This document shows, one piece after another, positions 25,662 to 35,938 of a stretch of 64,000 nucleotides of DNA. The stretch's first letter is position 1, and every line of letters starts with the position of its first letter. Source of the stretch: Galbibacter sp. BG1 (GTDB lineage: Bacteria; Bacteroidota; Bacteroidia; Flavobacteriales; Flavobacteriaceae); the NCBI RefSeq assembly GCF_013391805.1, contig NZ_CP058364.1:124001-188000 (forward strand), written 5' to 3'. Both the position numbers and the translations under genes were made by a program. Under the pieces are notes generated by a model that saw nothing but the letters and a program-made list of their open reading frames with translations, had not been told where the DNA came from and did not search any database.

Positions 25662-28600
25662 TTATAACTGGTAGATTAAAGTATCGCAATGAAACTCTTC
25701 TTCCTCCTTAACAGTTGGTGTTTTTGTCTTTACACCTTTATTTTTTTCACGGATCATCATATTGGTAAGCTCATTTTTCTTTTTCTGAATTTCCTTTTCC
25801 TTCTTTTTCATTTCTTCATAGTCGTAGTAAACCGCTCCTTCAATTATTGTTTTTTCTGCAATAGCATAAATAGACATGGGGTGATTGTTCCAAAGCACTA
25901 AATCGGCATCCTTCCCCTCTTTTATACTTCCCACATGCTCATCTATATGAAGCAATTTTGCAGGGTTTATGGTAACAAACTTCCAAGCTTCTTCTTCACT
26001 CATCCCTCCGTATTTGACTGTTTTTGCGGCTTCTTGATTTAATCTTCTGGACATTTCCCCGTCATCGGAATTAATAGCAACCGTTACACCTTGGTTATGC
26101 ATAATGGCCGCGTTGTAAGGAATGGCATCGTTTACTTCATATTTATAGGCCCACCAATCGGAGAATGTGGAGCCACCTACCCCGTGTTCTTTCATTTTAT
26201 CGGCCACTTTATAGCCCTCCAAAATATGGGTAAAAGTATTAATGTTGAAGTTAAATTTATCTGCGACCTTCATCAACATGTTAATTTCACTTTGCACATA
26301 GGAATGGCATGAAATAAAACGCTCTTTGTTTAAAATTTCTGCCAAGGTCTCCAGCTCTACATCGTATCTAGGAGCTTTAGTATTTTTCTTTTTGGAAGAA
26401 GAAAATGAATTGTATGCTTTCCACTTTTTATCATATTCTTGAGCTCTTTGGAAATAATCTGTAAAAACCTGTTCTACCCCCATTCTGGTTTGTGGAAATC
26501 GTACCGTTTGTGCATCTCCCCAATTTGATTGCTTTACATTTTCCCCAAGCGCAAATTTTATAAATTTAGCACGGTCTTCCATTAGCAAATCCTCCGGATC
26601 TTCTCCCCATTTTAGTTTTATAATTGCCGATCGCCCTCCTATTGGATTGGCAGAACCGTGTAATATTTGAATCGTTGTAACACCCCCAGAAAGATTCCTA
26701 TAAATATCTGAATCTTCCGAATTAACAACATCTTCAATCGTTACTTCAGCAGAACTATTATGCCCCGCTTCGTTAATAGAGGCTGCAGCAATATGCGAAT
26801 GCTCATCTATTATTCCAGCCGTCAGATGTTTTCCTGTAGCATCGATAACCTCGGCTCCAGAGCTTGATAAATCAGTACCGATTTTTGCGATTTTCCCGTT
26901 TTTAACCAAAACATCGGTGTTTTCCAAAACCCCTACATCTTCACTGGTCCAAACAGTAGCATTTTTAAAAAGTATATCTCTTGGTACGGGCAAACTCGCC
27001 ATCCCAAAAGCCTTATTGGGATAAGTAACCGGTAGCACCTTGTAAATGGAATCTGTATCTTCTTCTTTATCCTCTTTTTTAAATGCCGATGAATTTCTAG
27101 TGGCCGTCCAAGTACCTTCATTCCCATTGGGTAAAACTGCATTTCCAATTAATTTTTCTGAAGTGGAAATTTTTGAGGATAACCTTACGAACTCATCCTT
27201 CTCCCCTTCCGGGTTAAAAAATAGATGAAACCAACCGTTGGTATAATCTACGCTGGAAGCTATTTTAGTAGTTCCTTTTTTCAGTTCAGGTTTTAATTTA
27301 TCAGGTTCTCCTGTGAGTGCTAAGTCATAATTTTCTCCATTGATTTTTAAGGAGTAATCACCTCTTAAATCAACTATATTCATATCGTTAACAACATGTT
27401 TATTCCCTTGAACCCAGTTTTCGTATAAAATGGTTTCTTTGTCAAAAACATCTCCAGAAGTAATTAAAAAGTTGGCATAACGTCCCTTTTCCAAAGAGCC
27501 TATGGTTTCATTGGCCTTCAGTAAATTTGCGGGAAGTGTAGTAAGCGCTTCCAGTGCTTTCGTTTTGTCCAACCCATACTTAATAGCTTTTAAAAGGTTG
27601 GTTTTAAAATCACTTAATTTTTTATTATCGGCTGCGGTAAAGGCAAATCTTACCTCGTTTTCAGCTAAAACTTTTGGATTCGTGGGCGCTTGATTCCAAA
27701 GTAGCATTTCTTCCAAGGCTATTTTCCCGGCCATATACGGATCTGAAACATCATAGGCTTCTGGAAAATTTAACGGTAAAATATAAGTTGCCTCGGTTTC
27801 CTTTATTTCCCCGATGCGCTCAAACTCATTCCCACCGCCTTTAATTAAGTAATTCAGTTGAAATTCGTTAGCCAGCTTAGCAGCTCTTAAATCGTTTAGT
27901 TTATCATCTGCAGCAAAAATTTGGGGTAATTTTTTATTGTCGTTCAATGCTTCCAAAGACAAATCTTTGCTTTCCGCATTACCACCAGCATACCAATTGG
28001 CATCGTAGTACATTTGCCGTAATAAAGCTATAGCACCCATTAGGGATGTGGGATAGGCTTGACGGGAAGACTTGCTCTTTTCAAAGGATAAAAATTGCGC
28101 TACGTCTTCTGCAATAATCCTTTCATTATCATTACCGTTTTCATTCAAGGTAACGAGCATGCTGGTTCCGCGTACAATCCCATCATTTACATGCGTATTC
28201 ACAACTCCAAAGCCGACTTCCAAAAGTTCTTTGGCCTTCTTCTTATCAAAAGAGAATTTTTCAATAGCCCTTTGCTCAGGCATAATATGGTCGTTCCAGT
28301 AATATCCTTCGCGTGAAGCGTCGTATTGTGGACGCTCACTATCTTTAGGCTTGTTCGGCTCTGAAATCCCAAAACTTGAGAATATATCGATAAAAGAAGG
28401 ATATACATTTTTTCCATCCAAATCTATAGTTATAGCATTTTTCGGGATGGTTACTGAACTACCCACGGCTTTTACCTTACCATTTTGAATAAGCAATGTA
28501 CTGTTTTCGATAATGTTTGAAGGGGTCACATAAATTTTTGCATTGGTGAATGCCGTGTAATTGGAATTTTTTGTTTTAACACCGTCGTTTTTTGGAAAAT

Positions 28601-28664
28601 ATTCTTGTGCCTGTAACGACAAAGAACATACGAACAGTGCCAAAAAGCATAGCTTTAATTTCAT
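25662..28664 (-). CDS. Secreted two-domain amidohydrolase
   Basis: Exported protein of 1000 aa; the signal peptide ends near SLSLQAQ. It holds two tandem amidohydrolase-like domains. The first (about 35-430) starts TAFTNAKIYVTPSNIIENST and lacks the HxH motif (YPSFIDIFSSFG), like the separate 431-aa neighbour. The second (about 560-980) keeps metal ligands: IIDEHSHIAA, CHSYVQSE, THILEGYK and INSDDGEMSRRL. The C-terminal domain is therefore the likely catalyst, perhaps of an imidazolonepropionase or dipeptidase-like reaction; the substrate is unknown. Length is about twice a usual amidohydrolase. Confidence 0.88.
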   Translation of the reverse strand: MKLKLCFLALFVCSLSLQAQEYFPKNDGVKTKNSNYTAFTNAKIYVTPSNIIENSTLLIQNGKVKAVGSSVTIPKNAITIDLDGKNVYPSFIDIFSSFGISEPNKPKDSERPQYDASREGYYWNDHIMPEQRAIEKFSFDKKKAKELLEVGFGVVNTHVNDGIVRGTSMLVTLNENGNDNERIIAEDVAQFLSFEKSKSSRQAYPTSLMGAIALLRQMYYDANWYAGGNAESKDLSLEALNDNKKLPQIFAADDKLNDLRAAKLANEFQLNYLIKGGGNEFERIGEIKETEATYILPLNFPEAYDVSDPYMAGKIALEEMLLWNQAPTNPKVLAENEVRFAFTAADNKKLSDFKTNLLKAIKYGLDKTKALEALTTLPANLLKANETIGSLEKGRYANFLITSGDVFDKETILYENWVQGNKHVVNDMNIVDLRGDYSLKINGENYDLALTGEPDKLKPELKKGTTKIASSVDYTNGWFHLFFNPEGEKDEFVRLSSKISTSEKLIGNAVLPNGNEGTWTATRNSSAFKKEDKEEDTDSIYKVLPVTYPNKAFGMASLPVPRDILFKNATVWTSEDVGVLENTDVLVKNGKIAKIGTDLSSSGAEVIDATGKHLTAGIIDEHSHIAAASINEAGHNSSAEVTIEDVVNSEDSDIYRNLSGGVTTIQILHGSANPIGGRSAIIKLKWGEDPEDLLMEDRAKFIKFALGENVKQSNWGDAQTVRFPQTRMGVEQVFTDYFQRAQEYDKKWKAYNSFSSSKKKNTKAPRYDVELETLAEILNKERFISCHSYVQSEINMLMKVADKFNFNINTFTHILEGYKVADKMKEHGVGGSTFSDWWAYKYEVNDAIPYNAAIMHNQGVTVAINSDDGEMSRRLNQEAAKTVKYGGMSEEEAWKFVTINPAKLLHIDEHVGSIKEGKDADLVLWNNHPMSIYAIAEKTIIEGAVYYDYEEMKKKEKEIQKKKNELTNMMIREKNKGVKTKTPTVKEEEEFHCDTLIYQL

Positions 28665-28742
28665 CTGTAGTTTTTGATTAAGAATTCGTTGAAGCTAAAT
28701 TTAAGACATTTTGTTACAAAATCAACATTACAATAGAGAATC

Positions 28743-29810
28743 CTACAGTTTTTTATCTTTATAATAATTTACGAGGAGCGCCACTACGTAACTGTAACTT
28801 TTAAGTCCTTTTTTTTGATTATTTGCTTTGAGGAAGGTATTAAACGAATTTTTAAAAACAGGTTCTGCTTTTGTTTTGTGTCGACGCCAAAAATTGGCCA
28901 CTTCCACATAGTTTTTTATAATTCCGAGGTGTACAATTTCGTTATATTCCTCAAACTTTTTGATGTCCCTTCTTTTTACTTCACCTAAACAATAACGCAA
29001 TACATAGATATAACCGGAATATTTAAAATAAAGGTCATCATTGGAGGTAGCGGCAAGGAAAGCCACGAAATTAGCCTCATTCTCTGCGGAATAACCTATT
29101 TGATGCGCCTCTTCATGACAACTCACCGTTGGATATTTAAAATCTATTTGAAGTCCGTTCACCTGGGCTTCATTGGTAAACGGATTCAGGTAGCCGCTGT
29201 AACCCATGTACGTAAGTGCCGTGCTATATAAGGAGGTTTTTATACTTTTCGGACTGTAACTAAACTCTGGGATTATCTTACCCAGTGTCTCATAACCAGA
29301 CATCGTTTTTTTATAGATTTCAGGTTTGGAATAAGGTATTTTCACCATTACCGTATCGTTATTGGTAAGTTGGGAGTGGATTTCGTTGCTTTTTTCAATC
29401 AACCGCTCTGTGAAATCGTATAATTCTTCGGAAGTGTATTCACTGGATAAATTCAATTTTTTATGAATGGGAAGCCGATAATAATTAAACCCCCAAAATA
29501 AATGAAAAACGAAATAGACAAAAGAAACCACTAAAAATACTTCCCTTAAAAAAATTCTAGTACCGTAAAAAAACAAGCGTCCCTTGGTTATTAAAAACCG
29601 GATGATAAAAATAACCAAAAGCGTGTAAAGAATATCCCCAATAGAAAAAGGGACCCACCCAAATGCATACCGAAAGCCTTTAGAAATAAATTGATAGACA
29701 AAATTACTGTAATAGGTTTCTATAAATTCTGGATATCCAGCCAACCATTTAACTAAAATGTACTGGGGGATAATGGAAAGTGCTAAAAATGTTTTTAGGC
29801 GGTCGGACAT
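28743..29810 (-). CDS. DUF3810 membrane protein with zincin-like motif
   Basis: Protein of 355 aa from the Met at 29810 (MSDRLKTFLAL). Three hydrophobic segments occupy about the first 130 residues (FLALSIIPQYILV, IGDILYTLLVIFIIRFLI, VFLVVSFVYFVFHLFWGF). The rest is a soluble domain with SCHEEAHQIGYSAENEANFVAFLA near residue 230: HExxH plus a downstream ENEAN, the pattern of a gluzincin metallopeptidase. DUF3810 has no established function that I know of. The frame runs open to 29975, past the start of the divergent pepD, which argues against the longer start. Confidence 0.85.
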   Translation of the reverse strand: MSDRLKTFLALSIIPQYILVKWLAGYPEFIETYYSNFVYQFISKGFRYAFGWVPFSIGDILYTLLVIFIIRFLITKGRLFFYGTRIFLREVFLVVSFVYFVFHLFWGFNYYRLPIHKKLNLSSEYTSEELYDFTERLIEKSNEIHSQLTNNDTVMVKIPYSKPEIYKKTMSGYETLGKIIPEFSYSPKSIKTSLYSTALTYMGYSGYLNPFTNEAQVNGLQIDFKYPTVSCHEEAHQIGYSAENEANFVAFLAATSNDDLYFKYSGYIYVLRYCLGEVKRRDIKKFEEYNEIVHLGIIKNYVEVANFWRRHKTKAEPVFKNSFNTFLKANNQKKGLKSYSYVVALLVNYYKDKKL

Positions 29811-29920
29811 ATGGTCAAAAATAGAAATAATTTGGTTGATAACGGAAGTTATTTTTTTGTCAGGATAATTATTTTCTACAGAATTATGGCGTTGGTAAAG
29901 CTTTTTAAAAATGCAATTCT

Positions 29921-29928
29921 TATTTTTG
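29921..29928 (+). promoter_or_regulatory. pepD promoter -7 element
   Basis: TATTTTTG matches TAnnTTTG, 20 bp before the pepD ATG. No well-spaced -33 TTTG. Confidence 0.45.
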
Positions 29929-29948
29929 TGAAAATCTAAGCAATCAAT

Positions 29949-31415
29949 ATGAGTAAAGAAGTAAGAGCCCTGCAACCTAGTGAGGTTTGGGAAAAATTTG
30001 CCGATTTAAATGCGGTACCCAGACCCTCCAAAAAAGAAGAGCGTGTAATAGCCTTTATGGTGGATTTTGGGAAAAATCTTAATCTTGAAACATTTAAAGA
30101 TGAAGTAGGAAATGTAATTGTGCGCAAACCGGCAACCCCTGGAATGGAAAATAGAAAAACGGTGGTGCTACAGTCGCATTTAGATATGGTTCATCAAAAA
30201 AATAACGATACGAAATTCGATTTCAGTACCGAGGGTATCAATATGTATGTTACCGAAGATGGATGGGTGAAAGCGAAAGGAACTACACTTGGAGCCGATA
30301 ATGGCTTGGGAGTAGCTGCGATTATGGCAATTTTGGAAAGTAAAGATATTTCCCATCCTGCCATTGAAGCACTCTTTACCATCGATGAGGAAACAGGAAT
30401 GACCGGAGCTCAAGGCCTAAAAGGTGGTGTTCTTAAAGGTGATATCTTACTGAATTTAGATACCGAGGAAGACGATGAAATTGATATTGGCTGTGCTGGA
30501 GGTGTCGATATTACCGCCACTAGAAAATATGAAGAGGAAGAAACCCCTAATAATGTTACAGCCTATAGAATTTTGGTAAAAGGACTGCAAGGTGGACACA
30601 GTGGTATGGATATCCACCGTGGTTTTGGAAATGCCAATAAAATCATGAACCGATTGCTGTTCGATGGTTTCGAAAATTTCGGACTCAGAATTGCGATGAT
30701 TGATGGCGGAGGGTTACGAAATGCCATCCCGAGGGAGAGTGAAGCCATTATTGTGGTAGATGAAATTCATCATGATGCATTTGCACTCGAATTTAATCAA
30801 TTGGCTACCGTAATTAAAAAAGAGTATCGAACCAATGAGCCTTCTTTATCCATTACTGCAGAAGTTATAGATATTCCCTCAAAGGTTATGAATATTGGGG
30901 TTCAAGAAGGAATTACAAGGGCATTGTATGCAGCACATAATGGCGTGTATGCCATGAGCCCAGATATGGAAGACCTCGTGCAAACATCCAATAATATTGC
31001 ACGTGTTAAAATTAAGGAAGGAAAAATTAAAGTATTGTGCTTGACAAGATCATCGGTAGAATCTTCTAAAATAGATTTGGCAAACGGACTTCGGGCTGCA
31101 TTCGAACTTTGCGGTTGTGAGGTTTCTTTAAGCGGAGAATACCCAGGCTGGAAGCCAAATCCTGAAAGTGCCATTTTAAAGGTTTTAAATAAAAAATATC
31201 AAACGCTTTTCAAAGAAAAACCAGAAGTGGTGGCTTGCCATGCCGGATTGGAATGCGGTATTTTAGGACAAAATTATCCAGAAATGGATATGATTAGCTT
31301 CGGACCTACGATTAAAGGTGCACATTCTCCAGATGAAAGAGCGAATATAGCGTCGGTTCAAAAGTTTTGGACTTTCCTAAAAGAAATTTTAAAAGAGGTT
31401 CCGGTTAAAGACTAA
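29949..31415 (+). CDS. pepD: Aminoacyl-histidine dipeptidase (Xaa-His dipeptidase)
   Basis: Cytosolic M20-family zinc dipeptidase of 488 aa that cleaves Xaa-His dipeptides such as carnosine. The metal ligands are visible: His77 and Asp79 (QSHLDMVHQ), Asp117 (GTTLGADNGLG), catalytic Glu147/Glu148 (TIDEETGMTGA), Asp171 (LNLDTEED) and a late His in IKGAHSPDERAN. The dimerisation domain lies between, with KGLQGGHSGMDIHRG. Divergent from the DUF3810 gene; followed by its own terminator. Confidence 0.95.
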   Translation: MSKEVRALQPSEVWEKFADLNAVPRPSKKEERVIAFMVDFGKNLNLETFKDEVGNVIVRKPATPGMENRKTVVLQSHLDMVHQKNNDTKFDFSTEGINMYVTEDGWVKAKGTTLGADNGLGVAAIMAILESKDISHPAIEALFTIDEETGMTGAQGLKGGVLKGDILLNLDTEEDDEIDIGCAGGVDITATRKYEEEETPNNVTAYRILVKGLQGGHSGMDIHRGFGNANKIMNRLLFDGFENFGLRIAMIDGGGLRNAIPRESEAIIVVDEIHHDAFALEFNQLATVIKKEYRTNEPSLSITAEVIDIPSKVMNIGVQEGITRALYAAHNGVYAMSPDMEDLVQTSNNIARVKIKEGKIKVLCLTRSSVESSKIDLANGLRAAFELCGCEVSLSGEYPGWKPNPESAILKVLNKKYQTLFKEKPEVVACHAGLECGILGQNYPEMDMISFGPTIKGAHSPDERANIASVQKFWTFLKEILKEVPVKD

Positions 31416-32153
31416 TATATTTCGTTTACGATATTGAAAGCACTAAAAGTCCCTGTAAGATAAAAATGTTACAAGGACTTTTATTTTCGAATTAAATTGA
31501 AAACAAAATTATCGACCTCAATATTTTGGCAGTTTGACGTTAACCGAAAGGCAGTCAGGTTTTATTCTTTTGCATCTTACTGTTCGAAATTATTACAAAA
31601 ACGCTTATTTTAGGTGCTTAAAAAAAATAGATCGCATTTAGAAGCAAAACTTTGTTTTTTTGATTTAAAATGCGAGGTTGGTATAGAGAAATACTTCTAT
31701 TTCTAACAGGTTTTCCGATTTTTGTAAATATCAAAGTCAGTTTTTTCTATCTGTTATAGGCATTTTTAAATGTAGAACTATAAAATCGCGAAAAGTGTCC
31801 TTTTGGGCTCTTAATTTTGGAAATGTCTTGTCTTGGTTTATAACTAATTTTCGTTTGTAAGAATTCGCTAATCATTGCACTACTACCAAAAAACAATTAT
31901 TGTGGCCACCATTATCATCAATAATCTTATTTTTTTGCAGTGTTTTTATTTATTCCCTCCATTATACCGTGTGATGTATGAAAAAAGCAGTAAATTTCGA
32001 ATGCGTATAACTCATGGAAAATTTTTATTAATTGAGAACAAATGTAATTATCTATTTTCCGGTTTTCCAATCACGAAGGGTATAATAATTCATTTAGTCT
32101 AGTGCTTGTTCTGTTGGTATAATGCGCTCAAGATTTATGGTAAAAAATTAAAC
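31416..32153. other. 738-bp gap between pepD and the CheB-CheR kinase
   Basis: AT-rich. It holds the pepD terminator at 31445-31484. The rest contains no recognisable gene, RNA or repeat; the only open frame (31875-32102) looks spurious. Promoter elements for the kinase could not be placed. Confidence 0.5.
31445..31484 (+). terminator. Rho-independent terminator after pepD
   Basis: AAAAGTCCCTGTAA pairs with TTACAAGGACTTTT with one mismatch, and T-rich sequence follows. Confidence 0.75.
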
Positions 32154-35100
32154 ATGTCAACAGAAAAAACAATCGAGCCATTTCCAATAGTAGGTATTGG
32201 TGCATCCGCTGGTGGAATTGATTCATTTTCCAAATTTTTGAGTACTATACCCGACGATTCTGGGATGGCTTATATATTGGTACAGCACCTTGCGCCTTCC
32301 CACGAAAGTATCTTATCTCACATTCTTGCCAAAATAACTACGTTGCCTGTAAAAGAGATAACAAACGACTGTAAAATTTTGCCTAATCATATTTATGTTA
32401 TTCCTGAAAATAAAATGCTGGAAGTAACAGATCATGAATTAAAGCTTTATCCTAGGGATATCAAAATCCAACACATGCCTATTGATGTTTTCTTTTCTTC
32501 ACTGGCAAGAGTTCACGGCACCCAAGCCATTGGGGTTGTACTTTCTGGTACCGCCAGAGATGGCACCTTAGGTTTAAGGGATATAAAAGAATATGGAGGG
32601 ATTACTTTTGCTGAAGATCCTGACATGGCAGCATGGGATGGAATGCCAACAAACGCTATCGAAGCCGGGGTAGTTGATTTTGTTTTACCAGCTGAAGAAA
32701 TCTTCCCTAAGTTAATAGATGTATATACCGCCTACGAAACCAATGGTGCTCGTGGCAGTCTTGGGATTGACACAAAAAAAATAACCGAAGACGGACTTCA
32801 TAGGATTCTATCATTGGTACAGCAGGAAAGCGGCGTAGATTTTAGTTATTACAAGCGTCCCACCATTTTGAGACGAATTGCCCGCAGAATGGCGATAAAC
32901 CAAGTTCCCAGTCACGTTGTATATTTAGAATTACTTCGAGAAAACAAATCCGAACAGGCCGCTTTACTTCAAGATCTCCTTATTAAGGTTACTTCTTTTT
33001 TCCGGGATCCCGAAATATTTGATAAATTAAAAGAAACGGTAATACCACAGCTATTGGAAAATCGGCTTCCGGATAAGCCGATCCGAGCCTGGGTAACAGC
33101 GTGTGCAACGGGTGAAGAGGCCTACTCACTAGCAATTACTTTTTTAGATGCATTAGACCAAAAGGATAGCGAAAGTTCCAGTTACAATACCAAGATCCAG
33201 ATATTTGCTTCAGATATTTCAGAAGTGGCTATAAATAAAGCAAGAGCAGGTGTATACACTGCAGCTGAGGTTCAACCGCTTTCTAAAAGGCAGTTGGATC
33301 GATATTTTACCAAGATAGATGGTAATTATAAAGTAATAAAATCCTTAAGGGATACTATCGTTTTTTCTGAGCACAATTTTCTGAAAGATCCACCATTTAG
33401 CAAATTAGATTTGATAAGTTGCCGTAATGTATTGATTTATTTGGATGCATTTTTGCAAAAGAAATTGCTGTCTACCTTTCATTATGCTTTAAAGGATAAT
33501 GGTTTTCTGCTCTTGGGCAAGTCGGAAACTACGGGAACTTTCCCAGATATTTTTGTACCTTTTTCAAAGCAGGCTAAAATATATACCCGTAAATCTGGTT
33601 CCGAGCGTTTATTTCAAGTTTCTGGGGTACGAAAAGAAAATAAAGTGCCTCCAGTTAAACCCATTCAAACGGACAATATTCCAAAAACTGATTTTAGGCA
33701 AAGTGCCAATACCATTTTACTCTCTGGTTATACACCTGCAAGTTTAATTGTGGATGAACACATGGAAATTGTTCAAATTAATGGGAATATGACTCCCTTC
33801 TTAGAATTTTCTTCTGGGAAACCTTCTCACGAACTGATGAAAATAGCTAGGAAAGAACTCGCTTTTGAACTTCGCAATGCCTTGCACAAGGCTAAAGAAT
33901 CTCAAAAAAAAGTAAGTAAAGAAAGGATTTCCTTAAAAAACAATTCAGATCAGTTTTTTGTCAATATAGAAGTTATACCACTTAATGACATTAGAGTTCC
34001 TTATTATTTAATACTCTTTCATAAAAAGGAGCCTATTAATTCTTTTTGGAGCAATTTATGGAACCGATGGTCTCTTGCTTTCAGTCCTTCGTCAAAAAAT
34101 CATCTTACAGACCGGAATGAGGCACTACAGAGAGAATTAGAACAGGTGCGTGAAGATATGCATCGCATCAGTGAAGATCAAGAGGCTTCCAACGAAGAAC
34201 TGCAAAGCGCCAACGAAGAGTTACTTAGTAGTAATGAGGAAATGCAAAGTTTGAATGAAGAACTGGAAACTTCAAAGGAAGAATTACAATCCACCAACGA
34301 AGAACTGGTCGTAGTTAACCGTGAACTTATGGAGAAGCAAACAGAGCTTACCCATACCTTAAATTATTTGGACGCTATTATAGCAAATCTTCGTGAACCT
34401 TTTGTGGTGCTAGATAAAGACTTCCGTGTTTGCAATGCTAATTTGGCTTATTACAACAAGTTTAAGGTTGATAAGTTGGAGACCGAAGGAAAATCTTTTT
34501 TTCAGGTACAGCAGAGTTTATTTGACAATCCGAAGTTAAGGCACCTAATTCAAAAAATACTCTCCGAAAAAGATCGGGTATTGGATGAAGAGATTATTAT
34601 CAATTTTTCATCTGGGAACAAAAAATCTTTTATGTTCAATGTTCGAAAAATTGAGAACCCACAGGAATCAAAAAAATTAATATTACTATCTCTGGAGGAT
34701 ATCACCGAGAGAAAAATGACAGAAAGTTATAAAAATATTATTGCGGAACTTCAAAAAACCAATGAACAACTGGACCGATATGTACATGTAGCTAGCCACG
34801 ACTTACAAGAACCACTAAGGAAAATATTGATTTTTTCGGATCTTCTATTGGAAGATGATCGTATTGGAATAGAAGGTAAAAGGGAAGTTGTTGAAAAAAT
34901 ATCTTCTTCAGCCGCAAGAATGTCCAATCTTATAAAAGGATTGCTAGAATATTCCCGTGTTGCTCATCACGAAGAACTTTTAGATCAAGTGAATCTCAAC
35001 AATATTGCGAAAGAGATTCTTTTAGATTTCGAACTGCTGATCGAAGATACGCAAGCAAAAATTAAAATTGGGGAACTTCCCTTAATTGAAGCAGTTCCTT

Positions 35101-35480
35101 TACAAATGAATCAGTTATTAAGGAATCTTTTAGATAATGGACTCAAATTTACCAAAACAGGAGTAGCACCCAACATTGAAATAAGTTCGCATAAACTTTC
35201 AAAAAATGAAATCGAAAAGTATCCAAAGCTCTCTACGGAGCTAAACTACTATGAAATTATAGTGAGCGATAAGGGTATTGGGTTTAGCCCCGAATACCAA
35301 GAAAAGATTTTTTTGATTTTTGAACGTCTTATGGGATCTCTGGATCAAAAGGGAAGTGGAATAGGTCTTTCATTGGTAAAAAAAATTGTGGAGAATCACA
35401 ACGGTATTATTTATACAGTTTCCACGGAAGGAAATGGGGCAGCTTTTCATGTAATTCTTCCCGAAGTTCAACCGAAATAA
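32154..35480 (+). CDS. CheB-CheR-PAS-histidine kinase fusion
   Basis: Signalling protein of 1108 aa. The order is a CheB methylesterase domain (Ser18 in GASAGG, His45 in VQHLAPSHES, Asp in SGTARDGTLG); a CheR methyltransferase domain (about 205-480, SAM motif TACATGEEAYSLAI); a Glu-rich coiled coil of SNEELQSANEEL-type repeats (about 660-750); a PAS domain; HisKA (HVASHDLQEPLRK); and HATPase_c (LLDNGLKFT, SDKGIGFSPEY, GSGIGLSLVKK). There is no receiver domain. No chemoreceptor or flagellar gene is nearby, so this is not a classical chemotaxis protein. The start at 32154 opens directly into the CheB domain; the upstream in-frame ATG at 32106 adds 16 unrelated residues. Confidence 0.93.
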   Translation: MSTEKTIEPFPIVGIGASAGGIDSFSKFLSTIPDDSGMAYILVQHLAPSHESILSHILAKITTLPVKEITNDCKILPNHIYVIPENKMLEVTDHELKLYPRDIKIQHMPIDVFFSSLARVHGTQAIGVVLSGTARDGTLGLRDIKEYGGITFAEDPDMAAWDGMPTNAIEAGVVDFVLPAEEIFPKLIDVYTAYETNGARGSLGIDTKKITEDGLHRILSLVQQESGVDFSYYKRPTILRRIARRMAINQVPSHVVYLELLRENKSEQAALLQDLLIKVTSFFRDPEIFDKLKETVIPQLLENRLPDKPIRAWVTACATGEEAYSLAITFLDALDQKDSESSSYNTKIQIFASDISEVAINKARAGVYTAAEVQPLSKRQLDRYFTKIDGNYKVIKSLRDTIVFSEHNFLKDPPFSKLDLISCRNVLIYLDAFLQKKLLSTFHYALKDNGFLLLGKSETTGTFPDIFVPFSKQAKIYTRKSGSERLFQVSGVRKENKVPPVKPIQTDNIPKTDFRQSANTILLSGYTPASLIVDEHMEIVQINGNMTPFLEFSSGKPSHELMKIARKELAFELRNALHKAKESQKKVSKERISLKNNSDQFFVNIEVIPLNDIRVPYYLILFHKKEPINSFWSNLWNRWSLAFSPSSKNHLTDRNEALQRELEQVREDMHRISEDQEASNEELQSANEELLSSNEEMQSLNEELETSKEELQSTNEELVVVNRELMEKQTELTHTLNYLDAIIANLREPFVVLDKDFRVCNANLAYYNKFKVDKLETEGKSFFQVQQSLFDNPKLRHLIQKILSEKDRVLDEEIIINFSSGNKKSFMFNVRKIENPQESKKLILLSLEDITERKMTESYKNIIAELQKTNEQLDRYVHVASHDLQEPLRKILIFSDLLLEDDRIGIEGKREVVEKISSSAARMSNLIKGLLEYSRVAHHEELLDQVNLNNIAKEILLDFELLIEDTQAKIKIGELPLIEAVPLQMNQLLRNLLDNGLKFTKTGVAPNIEISSHKLSKNEIEKYPKLSTELNYYEIIVSDKGIGFSPEYQEKIFLIFERLMGSLDQKGSGIGLSLVKKIVENHNGIIYTVSTEGNGAAFHVILPEVQPK

Positions 35481-35938
35481 GGAATATTATAAATTGCAAA
35501 AAAATTACTAAGAGTAAATGTTAGTTTCAACAATTATTGCGAGAAATTTTAAGTTTATGCATAAAGGAAAAATCTTCACTTAAAGGTGAAGATTTTTCGC
35601 TCATTTGGTTAGATTAGTGATATTCCGTAAAAATGCTCAGTTACTTCTTCATGAGAACTTCGTACCTAATACTTCTCGCAACACATTCATTTTTGCACCA
35701 ATAATCCATAGAAGATTTGGGGTGGTTTGGAGGTATTCCATGGGTTTTCCATAGCCACATTTAAGGGATTAGCCGAAATAACATTGAAAATTAGGCAAAA
35801 CCTTAAGTTAGTATTAATCCTAAAAGCATAAAGTTTGACTTTAAAAAATTATGGATAAAATTATATTAAAAAATAGATGGAGCTGTCTAAAGTATGGTAA
35901 CCAAATAAAAATTTTTTTTAATAAACGTAATGATTGGG
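35481..35938. other. 458-bp gap after the CheB-CheR kinase
   Basis: Contains the kinase terminator at 35567-35598. The part from 35600 to 35800 is less AT-rich and has overlapping short frames (35641-35760 minus is the best) that cannot be tied to any known protein. Possibly a gene remnant; nothing else seen. Confidence 0.4.
35567..35598 (+). terminator. Hairpin terminator after the CheB-CheR kinase
   Basis: Perfect 13-bp arms GAAAAATCTTCAC and GTGAAGATTTTTC with a 6-base loop; the U-rich part is inside the 3' arm. Confidence 0.7.

Noticed and set aside
31875-32102. 75-codon open frame before the CheB-CheR kinase
   Set aside because: Composition is Ile/Leu/Phe/Tyr-rich as expected from random AT-rich DNA, no family resemblance, no promoter.
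35641-35760. 39-codon minus-strand frame (MWLWKTHGIPPNHPKS...)
   Set aside because: Reads somewhat like real protein, but overlapping frames look equally plausible and no family is recognised; may be a gene remnant.
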